A DNA stretch of 64,000 bases from Woeseiaceae bacterium (GTDB lineage Bacteria; Pseudomonadota; Gammaproteobacteria; Steroidobacterales; Woeseiaceae): positions 62,001 to 126,000 of the forward strand of contig JANQLK010000057.1 of assembly GCA_028280615.1 (NCBI GenBank). Reading direction: 5' to 3'. Made by a program: the position numbers and the translations under genes. Below, in pieces: positions 25,633-34,944 of the stretch (the first letter of the stretch is position 1; the number at the start of each line of letters is the position of its first letter). The notes under the pieces are model-generated. The model did not search any database and was not told where the DNA came from. It saw only the letters and a program-made list of their open reading frames with translations.

Positions 25633-27750
25633 ATGCGCCTTGCGGCCGCACTTTCCGTTTCTATCGCACTCTCGGGCTTCGCATCGTCTACGACCCTGGC
25701 TCAAGTCGAGCAGGACGGAGAAACGGACGAACTCGAAGAAATCGTCGTCGTCGGTCGTGCCTATTTGTCCAAAGAGGTGACCGCTGGCAAGGGTCCTGTC
25801 GATATCATCGATCTGCCGCAGACCGTCAACGTGATCACGCGTCAGCGGATTGAAGATCAATTCCTGACTACGCTGCCTGAGTTGTTGCAGCAGGCCACCG
25901 GCGTTACCGTGGAGGCAACCGCGGGTGCCGGGATCAATACGAACTTCTTTGTACGCGGTTATTTCATCGACACAATCCTGCTCGACGGATTGCCTGAGAT
26001 TGACACCGTCGGTAGTGGGTTCTCGACCGCCTTCGACACCGCCATGTATGAGCGCGTGGAGATTCTTAAGGGTCCGGCCGGACTGTATATCGGCGCGGGT
26101 GAGCCAGGCGCAATCCTCAATCTCGTCCGAAAGCGGGCGAGCGCAGACGCCAATGTGACGGGCACACTCACCGCCGGTAGTTTTGATCGCTTTCGCGGCC
26201 AGATTGACGCAACCGGCGCCCTGCACAAAGCTGGCAAAATCCGTGGCAGGATGGTTGCGCTCTATGATGACAGCGAGTCCTACCAGGATGTGGTCAACTC
26301 ACAACGGGCGATGGTCTACGGCACACTGGGTGTTGACCTGACCCAAAGCACAACGCTCCAGCTCGGCGTAGCGCATCAAGAAATCGACTCCGTCTTGTTT
26401 TACGGGCTGCCGGCATTCGCCGATGGCACCCTGCTCGATGTGCCGCGCTCTACTTTCATCGGCGCCGATTGGAACCAGCTAGACCCAACGATCACAGATG
26501 TGTTTACAGCAATAGAGCATGACTTCGCAGATGGTAGCTTCCTTAAGGTGGCCGCTCGCTACTTTGATCGCGAGTTGTTCGGCAGCGGGGCATTCGCAAG
26601 CTCGGCCGTGGACCCTTCGACGGGGGACGTTAGTCTAACAACCCTGGGGTTCGAGTCGAACAAAGACGGCGTCGCTCTCGATGCGTATTTCAATAAGCCG
26701 TTCAAGATTGCTGGTCTGGATCACAACTTTGTCATTGGCGCCGATTATCGCCAGTCAGAGGACGATAGCTTCTTTGAGGTAGGCCCGAATCTGACGCAAA
26801 ACGTCTTTGATCCTGACCACGCGCTGCCTGGGCCCGATTTCTTCTTCGAATTCCCGCTAAATCCGACCGAAACCAGTCAGGTCGGCGTGTACACACAGGC
26901 GCGATTCGGTCTGCCGGGATCCGTAACCGCCGTTCTGGGCGGCCGGGTTTCGTGGTGGGATACGGAAACCACGGATGTAGCGACCGGAGACATCGTTACC
27001 GAACGCACTGTCGACAATGAGTTCACGCCATACGCGGCTCTGCTGTGGCAGGGGCTGAACGATCACACTTTCTATTTCAGTCTTGCGGAGATATTCCAGC
27101 CACAAGAAGACGTCGATATCAACAACGAGTCGCTTCCGCCTCGGACGGGCCAACAGATCGAACTCGGCGTTAAGGGAGAGTATTTAGACGGAAGATTGCT
27201 CGGCCAGCTGGCGGTTTATCGTATAGAAGATACGAACCGAGCCCTTCCGGATCCGGATTCGCCGCCGGGCTTGGGCGCGTCGATCGCGGCTGGCGAAGTA
27301 CGGAGCGAGGGCTTTGAGGCGGAATTAGTTGGAGAGGTTCTGCCAAACTTCAATCTGACGGCAGGCTATGCTTATGTCCGAACGGAGTTTGAAGAAGGCA
27401 CTGTCGATCAACAAGGCCAGCCGTTTAGCACGTTCACCCCTCGGAACATCTACAATCTGTGGGCCAATTATCAGCAGCCGGACGGGGCATTGGCGGGACT
27501 GGACGTCGGCGTTGGCCTCAGAACCGTCAGCAGTTTCTACAGTGAACGAGACGGCGTGCGCTTCGAGGGCGACGGTTACACCATCGTGCAAGCCCGTATT
27601 GGCTACGCGATAAACGAACACCTGAGCCTTAGTCTGGTGGGCAACAACCTGCTTGATGAAAGCTACTACGAACGGGTCACAGCTGCGACGAGGCAGAATT
27701 ATCTCGGCCCGCCGTTAAACGCCACGCTCATCCTGCAGGCACGGTTTTAG
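25633..27750 (+). CDS. TonB-dependent siderophore-type outer-membrane receptor
   Basis: The product has 705 residues. Two ATGs are possible. AAAGGAG abuts the ATG at 25624 but stands 9 bases before the ATG at 25633, so the second is preferred. A signal peptide is followed by a TonB box region (DELEEIVVVGR). The plug domain has DLPQTVNVITRQRIEDQ, ELLQQATGVTVE, FFVRGYFIDTILLDGLPE and VEILKGPAGLYIGAGEPGAILNLVRKR, the order typical of siderophore receptors of the FhuE/FpvA/FoxA kind. The 22-strand barrel ends in YLGPPLNATLILQARF with the C-terminal aromatic. There is no N-terminal signalling extension. Lower GC than the surroundings (29 of 60 in one line counted) links it with the S9 peptidase gene upstream. 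Confidence 0.93.
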   Translation: MRLAAALSVSIALSGFASSTTLAQVEQDGETDELEEIVVVGRAYLSKEVTAGKGPVDIIDLPQTVNVITRQRIEDQFLTTLPELLQQATGVTVEATAGAGINTNFFVRGYFIDTILLDGLPEIDTVGSGFSTAFDTAMYERVEILKGPAGLYIGAGEPGAILNLVRKRASADANVTGTLTAGSFDRFRGQIDATGALHKAGKIRGRMVALYDDSESYQDVVNSQRAMVYGTLGVDLTQSTTLQLGVAHQEIDSVLFYGLPAFADGTLLDVPRSTFIGADWNQLDPTITDVFTAIEHDFADGSFLKVAARYFDRELFGSGAFASSAVDPSTGDVSLTTLGFESNKDGVALDAYFNKPFKIAGLDHNFVIGADYRQSEDDSFFEVGPNLTQNVFDPDHALPGPDFFFEFPLNPTETSQVGVYTQARFGLPGSVTAVLGGRVSWWDTETTDVATGDIVTERTVDNEFTPYAALLWQGLNDHTFYFSLAEIFQPQEDVDINNESLPPRTGQQIELGVKGEYLDGRLLGQLAVYRIEDTNRALPDPDSPPGLGASIAAGEVRSEGFEAELVGEVLPNFNLTAGYAYVRTEFEEGTVDQQGQPFSTFTPRNIYNLWANYQQPDGALAGLDVGVGLRTVSSFYSERDGVRFEGDGYTIVQARIGYAINEHLSLSLVGNNLLDESYYERVTAATRQNYLGPPLNATLILQARF

Positions 27751-27842
27751 GCTCGAGCTTGCGATTGCTCGCCGGAAACACGAACCGTTACGTGGTCTTG
27801 CGCCACAATTCATCGTTGACCAGCCGCTCAAAGACGTTTCCG

Positions 27843-27875
27843 CGGTAACGTCAAACGTTACCGGGACCTTTCTTT
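27843..27875 (+). terminator. Terminator after the TonB receptor gene
   Basis: CGGTAACGT (27843-27851) and ACGTTACCG (27855-27863) form a perfect nine-pair stem with loop CAA. The T-rich run CCTTTCTTT follows. It lies 93 bases after the receptor stop and just before the convergent dctM stop. Confidence 0.65.
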
Positions 27876-27885
27876 AGCCTCGCGC

Positions 27886-29256
27886 CTACTCGCCGTAGAT
27901 CCTGCCCGGCAGCCAGGTGACGATCTCGGGGAACAAGGCGAGTAGCACGAGCGCCAGGATCTGGATCAGTACGAACGGGATGACACCGCGATAGATGTCG
28001 ATCGTGCGCACGTCGGGCGGCGCGACACCGCGCAGGTAAAAGAGTGCGAATCCGAACGGCGGCGTCAGGAACGACGTCTGCAGGTTGATCGCGATCATGA
28101 TGCCGAGCCAGACCGGGTCGAGACCCATGGCGAGCAGCACGGGACCGACGATCGGTACGACGACGAACGTGATCTCGATGAAGTCGAGCACGAAGCCCAG
28201 CAGGAACATGACCAGCATGACGACGATCACGGCCCCGGCAACCCCTCCGGGCAGGCCCTGGAGCACGGCCTGTACACCCTCGTCGCCGCCGTAGCCGCGG
28301 AACACGAGCGAGAACACCGACGCGCCGATCAGGATCAGAAACACCATCGAGCTGATTCGGAGCGTCGCCTGCATTATCTGCTTGAGGCGCCTGACGTTGA
28401 GCTCGCGTCTCAGCACTGCGAGCAACAGCGCGCCCATGCCGCCGACGCCCGCGGCCTCGGTCGGCGTCGCGAGCCCCGCGAGGATCGAGCCGAGCACGGC
28501 GAGGATCAGTACGAGCGGCGGCGTCAATGCGCGCACGACCGCGAGCAACGACACCCTGCCGTCGTCGCGATCGTGCGCCGGCATCAGGTCCGGCTTGAGC
28601 GCCGCGGCGAGCACGATATAGCCGATATACAGCCCGACCAGCATGAGCCCCGGGACCAGCGCGCCCGCGAACAGGTCGCCCACCGACACCGTCTTCGGCG
28701 AGAACACGCCCATGTCGAGCTGCGCCTGCTGGTACGCGGACGTCATGACGTCGCCCAGCATGACGAGGATGATCGACGGCGGGATGATCTGCCCGAGGGT
28801 TCCCGACGCGCAGATCGTGCCCGTGGCGACCGACGGCGAATAGCCGCGCTTGAGCATCGTCGGCAGGGACAGGAGGCCCATCGTGACGACGGTTGCGCCG
28901 ACGATGCCCGTACTCGCCGCAAGCAGCATGCCGACGATCGTGACGCTTATGCCTAAGCCCCCGCGCAGCCTGCCGAACAGCAGGCTCAAGGTTTCGAGCA
29001 GCTCCTCGGCGATGCGCGCCCGCTCGAGCGTCACGCCCATGAACACGAATAGCGGCACGGCCACGAGCGTCTCGTTGCTCATGATTCCGAAGATCCGGTT
29101 CGGCAGCCCCGACAGCAGCGCCTCGTTGAAACTGCCGGCCAGAACGCCGACGCCCGCGAACATCAAGGCCGTGCCGCCCAGCGTGAACGCAACCGGAAAC
29201 CCGGCCAACAGCAGGACGATGACCGTGACGAACAGGAGCCCCGCGATCCACTCCAT
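27886..29256 (-). CDS. dctM: TRAP transporter large membrane subunit (DctM family)
   Basis: This 12-helix inner-membrane subunit (456 residues) carries the sodium-driven transport path. Family features are LVAVPLFVFMGVTLERARIAEELLETL near the N-terminus, GLGISVTIVGMLLAASTGIVGATVVTMGLLSLP, the IPPSIILVMLGD motif and GFVLDFIEITFVVVPIVGP in the C-terminal half. It follows dctQ with a 2-base gap, so the pair is co-translated. The region ALKPDLMPAHDRDDG between helices is longer than usual, as in TakM-like proteins. The partner binding protein is probably the DctP at 21721-22809. Confidence 0.93.
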   Translation of the reverse strand: MEWIAGLLFVTVIVLLLAGFPVAFTLGGTALMFAGVGVLAGSFNEALLSGLPNRIFGIMSNETLVAVPLFVFMGVTLERARIAEELLETLSLLFGRLRGGLGISVTIVGMLLAASTGIVGATVVTMGLLSLPTMLKRGYSPSVATGTICASGTLGQIIPPSIILVMLGDVMTSAYQQAQLDMGVFSPKTVSVGDLFAGALVPGLMLVGLYIGYIVLAAALKPDLMPAHDRDDGRVSLLAVVRALTPPLVLILAVLGSILAGLATPTEAAGVGGMGALLLAVLRRELNVRRLKQIMQATLRISSMVFLILIGASVFSLVFRGYGGDEGVQAVLQGLPGGVAGAVIVVMLVMFLLGFVLDFIEITFVVVPIVGPVLLAMGLDPVWLGIMIAINLQTSFLTPPFGFALFYLRGVAPPDVRTIDIYRGVIPFVLIQILALVLLALFPEIVTWLPGRIYGE

Positions 29257-29258
29257 GC

Positions 29259-29789
29259 CTAGTGTGCCCGGATGGTCTTGAGCGATTTCAGCAGCAGCGA
29301 CAGGCCCTGGACGGCGAGCGTCAGCGGCATCAGCACGAGCACGGTCTTCAAGAGCGGCAGCATCGGGTAGGGCAGGCCGCCCGATTCACGCGACGCCTCG
29401 CCGAGCGACCAGGACGTCTCGATGAAACCGAGCGACGACCACGCGATGAAACCGCAGAGTGGCCAGAGAAACAGCACGACGCCCAGGAGGTCGACCCACG
29501 CCCGCCTGCGGGACGACGCGCGTCGATAGAAGATGTCCACGCGCACGTGCTCTTCATGCTTGAGCGTGTACGCAGCGCCGAGCATGAACACCACGGCGTG
29601 CATCCACGTCACCGATTCCTGCAGCCAGATCTGGCCGGCATCGAAAACATAGCGGAACAGGACGACCACAAAGGTCACGACGACCATCGCGAGCGTGAGC
29701 CAGGACGTGGCCCGCCCGATCAGCTCGCTGAAACGATCGATCGCGTTTTCGTGCCCGGGCGCCTCCGGCTGCTGTTTCAACGCGTCCAC
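29259..29789 (-). CDS. dctQ: TRAP transporter small membrane subunit (DctQ family)
   Basis: This four-helix protein of 176 residues links the binding protein to DctM. The helices are at roughly residues 30-52, 60-80, 100-122 and 143-166. The family's WLQESVTWMHAVVFMLGAAYTLKHEEHVRVD stretch, with the Trp/Glu and the HVRVD after helix 2, is present. It is followed by dctM after 2 bases. Its start is 1 base from the trkH stop, so it may be read from the trk transcript or from a promoter inside trkH. Confidence 0.9.
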   Translation of the reverse strand: MDALKQQPEAPGHENAIDRFSELIGRATSWLTLAMVVVTFVVVLFRYVFDAGQIWLQESVTWMHAVVFMLGAAYTLKHEEHVRVDIFYRRASSRRRAWVDLLGVVLFLWPLCGFIAWSSLGFIETSWSLGEASRESGGLPYPMLPLLKTVLVLMPLTLAVQGLSLLLKSLKTIRAH

Positions 29790-29790
29790 G

Positions 29791-31242
29791 TCAGGTGCGC
29801 CAGAAGGTCGGCGTGATCAGGACGAGCAGCGTGAAGATCTCGAGGCGGCCGAGCAGCATCGCGACCACCGACAGCCACTTCGCGGGATCCGACAGGCTCA
29901 TGAAGCCAGCCGAAACATCGCCGAGGCCGGGACCCAGATTGTTCAGCGTCGCGGCCACGGCCGAGAAGGCCGTCACCTGGTCGAGCCCCGTGGCCATGAG
30001 CAGGATCATGAGCACGCCGTACACGATGATGTACACCGAGAAGAATCCCCATACCGCGTCGACAACCCGGTAAGGAACGGCCTTGTTGCCGAGCTTGACC
30101 GGGATCTCGGCGCTCGGGTGCACGAGCCGGACGATCTCGCGCAGGCCCTGCTTGTAGACGAGCAGCCAGCGAATCACCTTGATGCCGCCCGCCGTCGAAC
30201 TCGCCGAGCCGCCGACGAAGCTCGCGAAGATCAGGAGCACGGGGAGCGCGACGGGCCAGGCCGAGAAGTTGGCCGTCGTGAAGCCCGTCGTCGTCGCGAT
30301 CGATACGGCCTGGAACACGCCGTTCAGGATATTGTCGCCGGGCGTGTCGAACACATGGTAGTTGATCAGGATTGCCACGACGAGCATCGACAAGGCCAGC
30401 AATACGACGACGTAGGCGCGGAACTCCGGGTCCTGCGAATAGTGTTTCACCGAAACATAGCGCCAGGCGAAGAAGTGCAGAGAGAAGTTCACGCCGGCCA
30501 GAAACATGAACACGATCGCGACGATGTTGATCGAGGCACTGTCGAAGTGGCCGATGCTTGCATCGTGGGTCGAGAATCCGCCGATCGCGACGGTCGAGAA
30601 TGCGTGGCACAGCGCATCGAACCAGCCCATGCCCGCGGCCGCGTAGGACACCGTACAGGCGGTCGTGAACGCCAGGTACACGTACCAGAGCGCCTTCGCG
30701 GTCTCGGTGATGCGCGGTGTGAGCTTGGTGTCCTTGACGGGCCCGGGCGTCTCGGCCCGGTAGAGCTGCATGCCGCCGACGCCGAGCATCGGCAGCACGG
30801 CCACGGCCAGGACGATGATGCCCATGCCGCCGAGCCACTGCAGCTGCTGGCGGTAGTACAGGATGGATCGAGGCAGATCGTCGAGGCCCGTCAGGATCGT
30901 CGCCCCGGTGGTCGTCAGGCCCGACATCGATTCGAACACGGCATCCGTGAAGGTCAGGATCAACGAATCGTCGAAGTACAGCGGCGCCGCGCCGAACGTC
31001 CCCAGTACGGTCCAGAACGCGGCGACCACGACGAAGCCGTCCCGCAGCCTCAGGTCGCGCTTTGAGTTGCGCACCGGGAACCAGCAGACGAACCCGGATG
31101 CGAGCGTTATGCCGAAGCCCTCGACGAACGACAGCCACGCGCCGTCGTCGAACAGCAGGCTGAAAAAGACGGGCGGCAGCATCGTCAGGCTGAACATCAT
31201 CAGCAGGAGACCGAGAATGCGCTGTACGACGGTCCAGTTCAT
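29791..31242 (-). CDS. trkH: Trk potassium uptake channel subunit TrkH
   Basis: This K+-translocating membrane protein (483 residues) has four pore-loop repeats. SMSGLTTTGATIL near the middle of the N-terminal third and ATTTGFTTANFSAWP carry the selectivity-filter TTG/TGF elements; STVAIGGFSTHDASIG is the filter of the second repeat. AATLNNLGPGLGDVS is the last. It lies 15 bases downstream of trkA, which encodes its NAD-binding gating subunit, so the two form a working operon. Confidence 0.95.
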   Translation of the reverse strand: MNWTVVQRILGLLLMMFSLTMLPPVFFSLLFDDGAWLSFVEGFGITLASGFVCWFPVRNSKRDLRLRDGFVVVAAFWTVLGTFGAAPLYFDDSLILTFTDAVFESMSGLTTTGATILTGLDDLPRSILYYRQQLQWLGGMGIIVLAVAVLPMLGVGGMQLYRAETPGPVKDTKLTPRITETAKALWYVYLAFTTACTVSYAAAGMGWFDALCHAFSTVAIGGFSTHDASIGHFDSASINIVAIVFMFLAGVNFSLHFFAWRYVSVKHYSQDPEFRAYVVVLLALSMLVVAILINYHVFDTPGDNILNGVFQAVSIATTTGFTTANFSAWPVALPVLLIFASFVGGSASSTAGGIKVIRWLLVYKQGLREIVRLVHPSAEIPVKLGNKAVPYRVVDAVWGFFSVYIIVYGVLMILLMATGLDQVTAFSAVAATLNNLGPGLGDVSAGFMSLSDPAKWLSVVAMLLGRLEIFTLLVLITPTFWRT

Positions 31243-31257
31243 GCGCTAGCGCCGGCG

Positions 31258-32634
31258 TTACACGAAAGAGACGCCGACCTGGAACAAGGCCTCGATACGC
31301 TCGATCTTGCGCCGGTCGGTCATGAACAGGATGACATGATCGTCCGACTCGATGACGGTGTCGTGATGCGCGATGACGAAGCGGTCGCCGCGCACGAGTG
31401 CGACGATCGCCGAACCGATGGGCAGCTCGATGTCCTCGATCCTGCGGCCGACGACCTTGGAGTCGCGTTCCGAGCCGTGCGCGACCGCCTCCATGGCCTC
31501 GGCGGCGCCGCGGCGCAGGGAATGCACCTTGGCAACGTCGCCGCGGCGTACGTGCGCAAGCAGCGAGCCGATCGTGACCTGCTGCGGCGAGATCGCGATG
31601 TCGATGCTGCCCGATTCCACGAGGTCGACATAGGACACGCGGTTGATCAGCGCCATGACCTTGTGCGCGCCGAGCCGCTTGGCGAGCATCGCACTCAGGA
31701 TATTCGCCTCCTCGGAGTTGGTCAGCGTGCAGAACACGTCGACGTTGTCGATGTTCTCCTCGAGCAGCAGTTCCTCATCGGCCGCGTCGCCGACGAGAAC
31801 GATCGCCTTGCTTACCTGTTCCGAAATCCGGCGCGCGCGCCGATGGTTGCGCTCGATGAGCTTGACCTGATTGGTCTGCTCGAGCGCGAGCGCGAGCCGG
31901 ATGCCGATGTTGCCGCCGCCCGCGATGACGACCCGGCGCACGGGTTCCTCGAGCCTGCGAATCTCGCTCATGAACACGCGGATGTCCTTGCGGTCGGCGA
32001 TGAAGAACACCTCGTCGCCTTCCTGGATGACCGTGTCGCCGTCGGGCAGCATCGCCTTGCCGCCTCGGTAGATCGCGGCGATGCGGCCTTCGGTGTTGGG
32101 AATGTGCTCCTTGAGCGTCGCGATCCGCTGGCCGACGAGCAGCCCGTCGCGGTCGGCCAGCACACCGACGAGCCGCGCGCGGCCGTCGGCGAAGTCGAGC
32201 ACCTGGGTCGCGCCCGGATACAGGATCAGCTGTTCGATGTACTCGCAGACGAGCTGTTCGGGACTGATGCGCACGTCGATCGGGATCGCGTCCTGCGTGA
32301 ACAGCTTGTTCGCGCTCATGTACTCGGCCGCACGTATTCGCGCGATCTTGGTCGGCGTGTGGAACAGCGTGTAGGCCACCTGGCAGGCGACCATGTTGGT
32401 TTCGTCGGCATCGGTGAGCGCAACGACGATGTCTGCGTCGTTGGCGCCCGCGCGCTCGAGCACTCCGGGATGCGCCGCGTGGCCGACGACCGTGCGGATG
32501 TCGAGCCGGTCCTGCAGTTCCCTCAAGACATCCGGACGGATATCGACGACCGTGACCTCGTTGGCTTCTTCGCGCGACAGGTGATATGCGGCTGACGAAC
32601 CAACCTGACCCGCGCCGAGTATGAGGATTTTCAT
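31258..32634 (-). CDS. trkA: Trk system cytoplasmic regulatory subunit TrkA
   Basis: This peripheral protein (458 residues) is built from two RCK (TrkA-N plus TrkA-C) halves. The first Rossmann motif is MKILILGAGQVGSSAAYHL, with the NAD-ribose acidic residue in VTVVDIRPDVL. The second is VVIAGGGNIGIRLALALE with VKLIERNHRRA. TrkA-C segments end each half (AIVALVRGDRFVIAHHDTVI). It gates TrkH in response to NADH/NAD+. The start codon ATG at 32634 gives the exact family N-terminus. It sits between uvrD (45-base gap) and trkH. Confidence 0.96.
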   Translation of the reverse strand: MKILILGAGQVGSSAAYHLSREEANEVTVVDIRPDVLRELQDRLDIRTVVGHAAHPGVLERAGANDADIVVALTDADETNMVACQVAYTLFHTPTKIARIRAAEYMSANKLFTQDAIPIDVRISPEQLVCEYIEQLILYPGATQVLDFADGRARLVGVLADRDGLLVGQRIATLKEHIPNTEGRIAAIYRGGKAMLPDGDTVIQEGDEVFFIADRKDIRVFMSEIRRLEEPVRRVVIAGGGNIGIRLALALEQTNQVKLIERNHRRARRISEQVSKAIVLVGDAADEELLLEENIDNVDVFCTLTNSEEANILSAMLAKRLGAHKVMALINRVSYVDLVESGSIDIAISPQQVTIGSLLAHVRRGDVAKVHSLRRGAAEAMEAVAHGSERDSKVVGRRIEDIELPIGSAIVALVRGDRFVIAHHDTVIESDDHVILFMTDRRKIERIEALFQVGVSFV

Positions 32635-32679
32635 TGTTGTGTGAGGCCTTGAGAGCCGTTTACGGACTCTGCCGTCATC

Positions 32680-34848
32680 TTACATCAGATCGAGATTGGC
32701 ATAGCGGAGCACCAGCCATTTTGTGTCGCCGTTCTCAAAATTCACTTCGACCTGTGCGTGCGCGCCCTGCCCCGAACAGCTCAGGACAACGCCATCGCCG
32801 AACTTCTTGTGCCGGACCCGCTGGCCCAGGCGAATGCCGATCTCCTCACCCTTGTCGATTGCCGCGTAGCCCGGCGACGAGCGCCGTGCCGGCGCGACCG
32901 GTCGCGACACCTGCACGCGCGGCCTGATCTCCTCGACGAACTCGTCGGGTATTTCGTTCAGGAAGCGCGACGGCACCGAGTAGTTGTCCATGCCGTGCAG
33001 CCGGCGCTGTTCCGCGTAGGTGACGAAGAGATTCTGCTTCGCGCGCGTGATGCCCACGTAGCACAGCCGGCGTTCTTCCTCGAGGCCGCGCGGATCGGAG
33101 ATCGAGCGCTGGTGGGGAAACAGGCCGTCCTCCATGCCGCACAGGAACACGAGCGGAAACTCGAGGCCCTTGGCGCTGTGCATCGTCATGAGCTGCACGC
33201 AGTCTTCCCAGGCGTCGGCCTGCCCTTCGCCGGCTTCGAGCGCGGCGTGCGCGAGAAACTCGTCTAGCGGCGCCATGTCCTCGGCCGGGTCGGGTTCGAA
33301 GCCCTTGGCCGCGCTGACGAGTTCGTTCAAGTTCTCGACGCGGGTCTCGCCCTTCTCGCCCTTGTCCTTCTTGAAGAAGTCGACGAGCCCGCTCTGGTAG
33401 ATGACGTGGTCCACCTGGTCCTCGAGACTCAGGTCCTTCACGTCGTTCGCCAGCCGCTCGATCAGGTGTATGAACGCCAGCACGGCGTTTGCGGCGCGGC
33501 TCGTCAACTCGTCGCTCGCCACGGCGCCGGCGGCGCGCCATAGCGAACAGGCGTTGGCGCGCGCATAGCTGCGCATGATCTCGAGCGTGCGTGCACCGAT
33601 GCCGCGAGTCGGCCGGTTGACGATGCGCTCGAACGACGCGTCGTCGTCGCGGTTCTGGATTACCCTCAAGTAGGCGAGCGCGTCCTTGATCTCGGCGCGC
33701 TCGAAAAAGCGCAGGCCGCCGTAGACGCGGTAAGGGATGCGGGCGTTGATGAGGCCCTCTTCCAGCACGCGCGACTGAGCGTTCGAGCGATACAGGACGG
33801 CGGCGTCCGCGCGCACGTTGCCCTGGGCGATCCAGTCCTTCAGCCGGCCGACGACGAATTCGGCCTCGTCGCGCTCGTTGTACGCGGCGTAGACCTTGAT
33901 CGCCTCGCCTTCGGCGCCCTCGGTCCAGAGATTCTTGCCCATGCGTTCGGCATTGTTGGCGATGACCGCGTTGGCCGCGTTGAGGATCGTCGCGGTCGAG
34001 CGGTAGTTCTGTTCGAGCTTGACGACGTTCGTGCCCGGGAAGTCTTTCTGGAACTGGCGGATGTGCTCGACGCGCGCGCCGCGCCAGCGATAGATGGACT
34101 GGTCGTCGTCGCCGACGACGAACGGCGTGCCGTCCCTGCCGGCGAGCAGCCTGAGCCACGCGTACTGAATCGCGTTGGTATCCTGAAACTCGTCGACGAG
34201 CAGGTACTTGAAACGCCGCCGGTAGTGTTCGAGCAGGCCCTCGTTGTCGCGCCACAGCTCGTGCGCGCGCAGCAGCAGCTCGGCGAAGTCGACGAGGCCG
34301 CCGCGCTCGCACACGGCCTCGTACTCGCGGTAGTAGCCGATCATCTCGCGGCGGTGCGGGTCGTTGTCGTCGTCCAGGTGGTCAGGCCTCAGGCCCTCGT
34401 CTTTCTGGCCGTTGATGAACCACTGCACTTCGCGCGGCACGAAGGTGTCATCGGCCTCGGCGTTCTTCAACAGGCGCTTGATGAGCCTCTGCTGGTCGTC
34501 GGAATCGATGATCTGGAAATTCTGCGGCAGCTTCGCCTCCCGCCAGTGGCGGCGAAGCAGCCGGTGGGCGAGCCCGTGAAACGTGCCGATCCACAGGTGC
34601 CGGACGGGAATCCCGAGCAGGCTCTCGATGCGGCCGCGCATCTCGGCGGCAGCCTTGTTCGTGAACGTGACGGCCAGAAGGCTCTGCGGATGCGCGCCCT
34701 CGACATCGATGAGCCAGGCGGCCCGATGCACGAGGACCCGGGTCTTGCCGCTGCCCGCCCCGGCGATGACCAGCGTCGGCTCGTCTGGCGCCGTGACGGC
34801 TTTGCGTTGCGCGTCGTTCAGCGACTCGAGTATCGGGGTGACGTCCAT
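32680..34848 (-). CDS. uvrD: DNA helicase II UvrD
   Basis: This superfamily 1A helicase (722 residues) removes the incised strand in nucleotide-excision and mismatch repair. Motifs in order are LNDAQRKAV, the Walker A GAGSGKTRVL (about residues 30-39), VTFTNKAAAEMRGR, the Walker B LVDEFQDTN, VGDDDQSIYRWRGA, LEQNYRSTATIL, LMTMHSAKGLEFPLVFL and RRLCYVGITRAK. The C-terminus (HKKFGDGVVLS...) is the RNA-polymerase-binding Tudor-like region of UvrD and PcrA. Length and the C-terminal region favour UvrD over Rep. It is upstream of trkA on the same strand. Confidence 0.96.
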   Translation of the reverse strand: MDVTPILESLNDAQRKAVTAPDEPTLVIAGAGSGKTRVLVHRAAWLIDVEGAHPQSLLAVTFTNKAAAEMRGRIESLLGIPVRHLWIGTFHGLAHRLLRRHWREAKLPQNFQIIDSDDQQRLIKRLLKNAEADDTFVPREVQWFINGQKDEGLRPDHLDDDNDPHRREMIGYYREYEAVCERGGLVDFAELLLRAHELWRDNEGLLEHYRRRFKYLLVDEFQDTNAIQYAWLRLLAGRDGTPFVVGDDDQSIYRWRGARVEHIRQFQKDFPGTNVVKLEQNYRSTATILNAANAVIANNAERMGKNLWTEGAEGEAIKVYAAYNERDEAEFVVGRLKDWIAQGNVRADAAVLYRSNAQSRVLEEGLINARIPYRVYGGLRFFERAEIKDALAYLRVIQNRDDDASFERIVNRPTRGIGARTLEIMRSYARANACSLWRAAGAVASDELTSRAANAVLAFIHLIERLANDVKDLSLEDQVDHVIYQSGLVDFFKKDKGEKGETRVENLNELVSAAKGFEPDPAEDMAPLDEFLAHAALEAGEGQADAWEDCVQLMTMHSAKGLEFPLVFLCGMEDGLFPHQRSISDPRGLEEERRLCYVGITRAKQNLFVTYAEQRRLHGMDNYSVPSRFLNEIPDEFVEEIRPRVQVSRPVAPARRSSPGYAAIDKGEEIGIRLGQRVRHKKFGDGVVLSCSGQGAHAQVEVNFENGDTKWLVLRYANLDLM

Positions 34849-34944
34849 GTGTAACAGCGAGGTCCGGGGCGCAAGGCGAAGCCTGCGAGTTTAGCAGCCC
34901 GCCGGAGCCTCGGGCACGGTCCGCGAGTTGCCCGGGGCCGGGGA

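Noticed and set aside
25570..26226. 218-residue leftward frame at the start of the TonB receptor gene
   Set aside because: It is a shadow of the plug domain coding region, whose receptor motifs are unmistakable.
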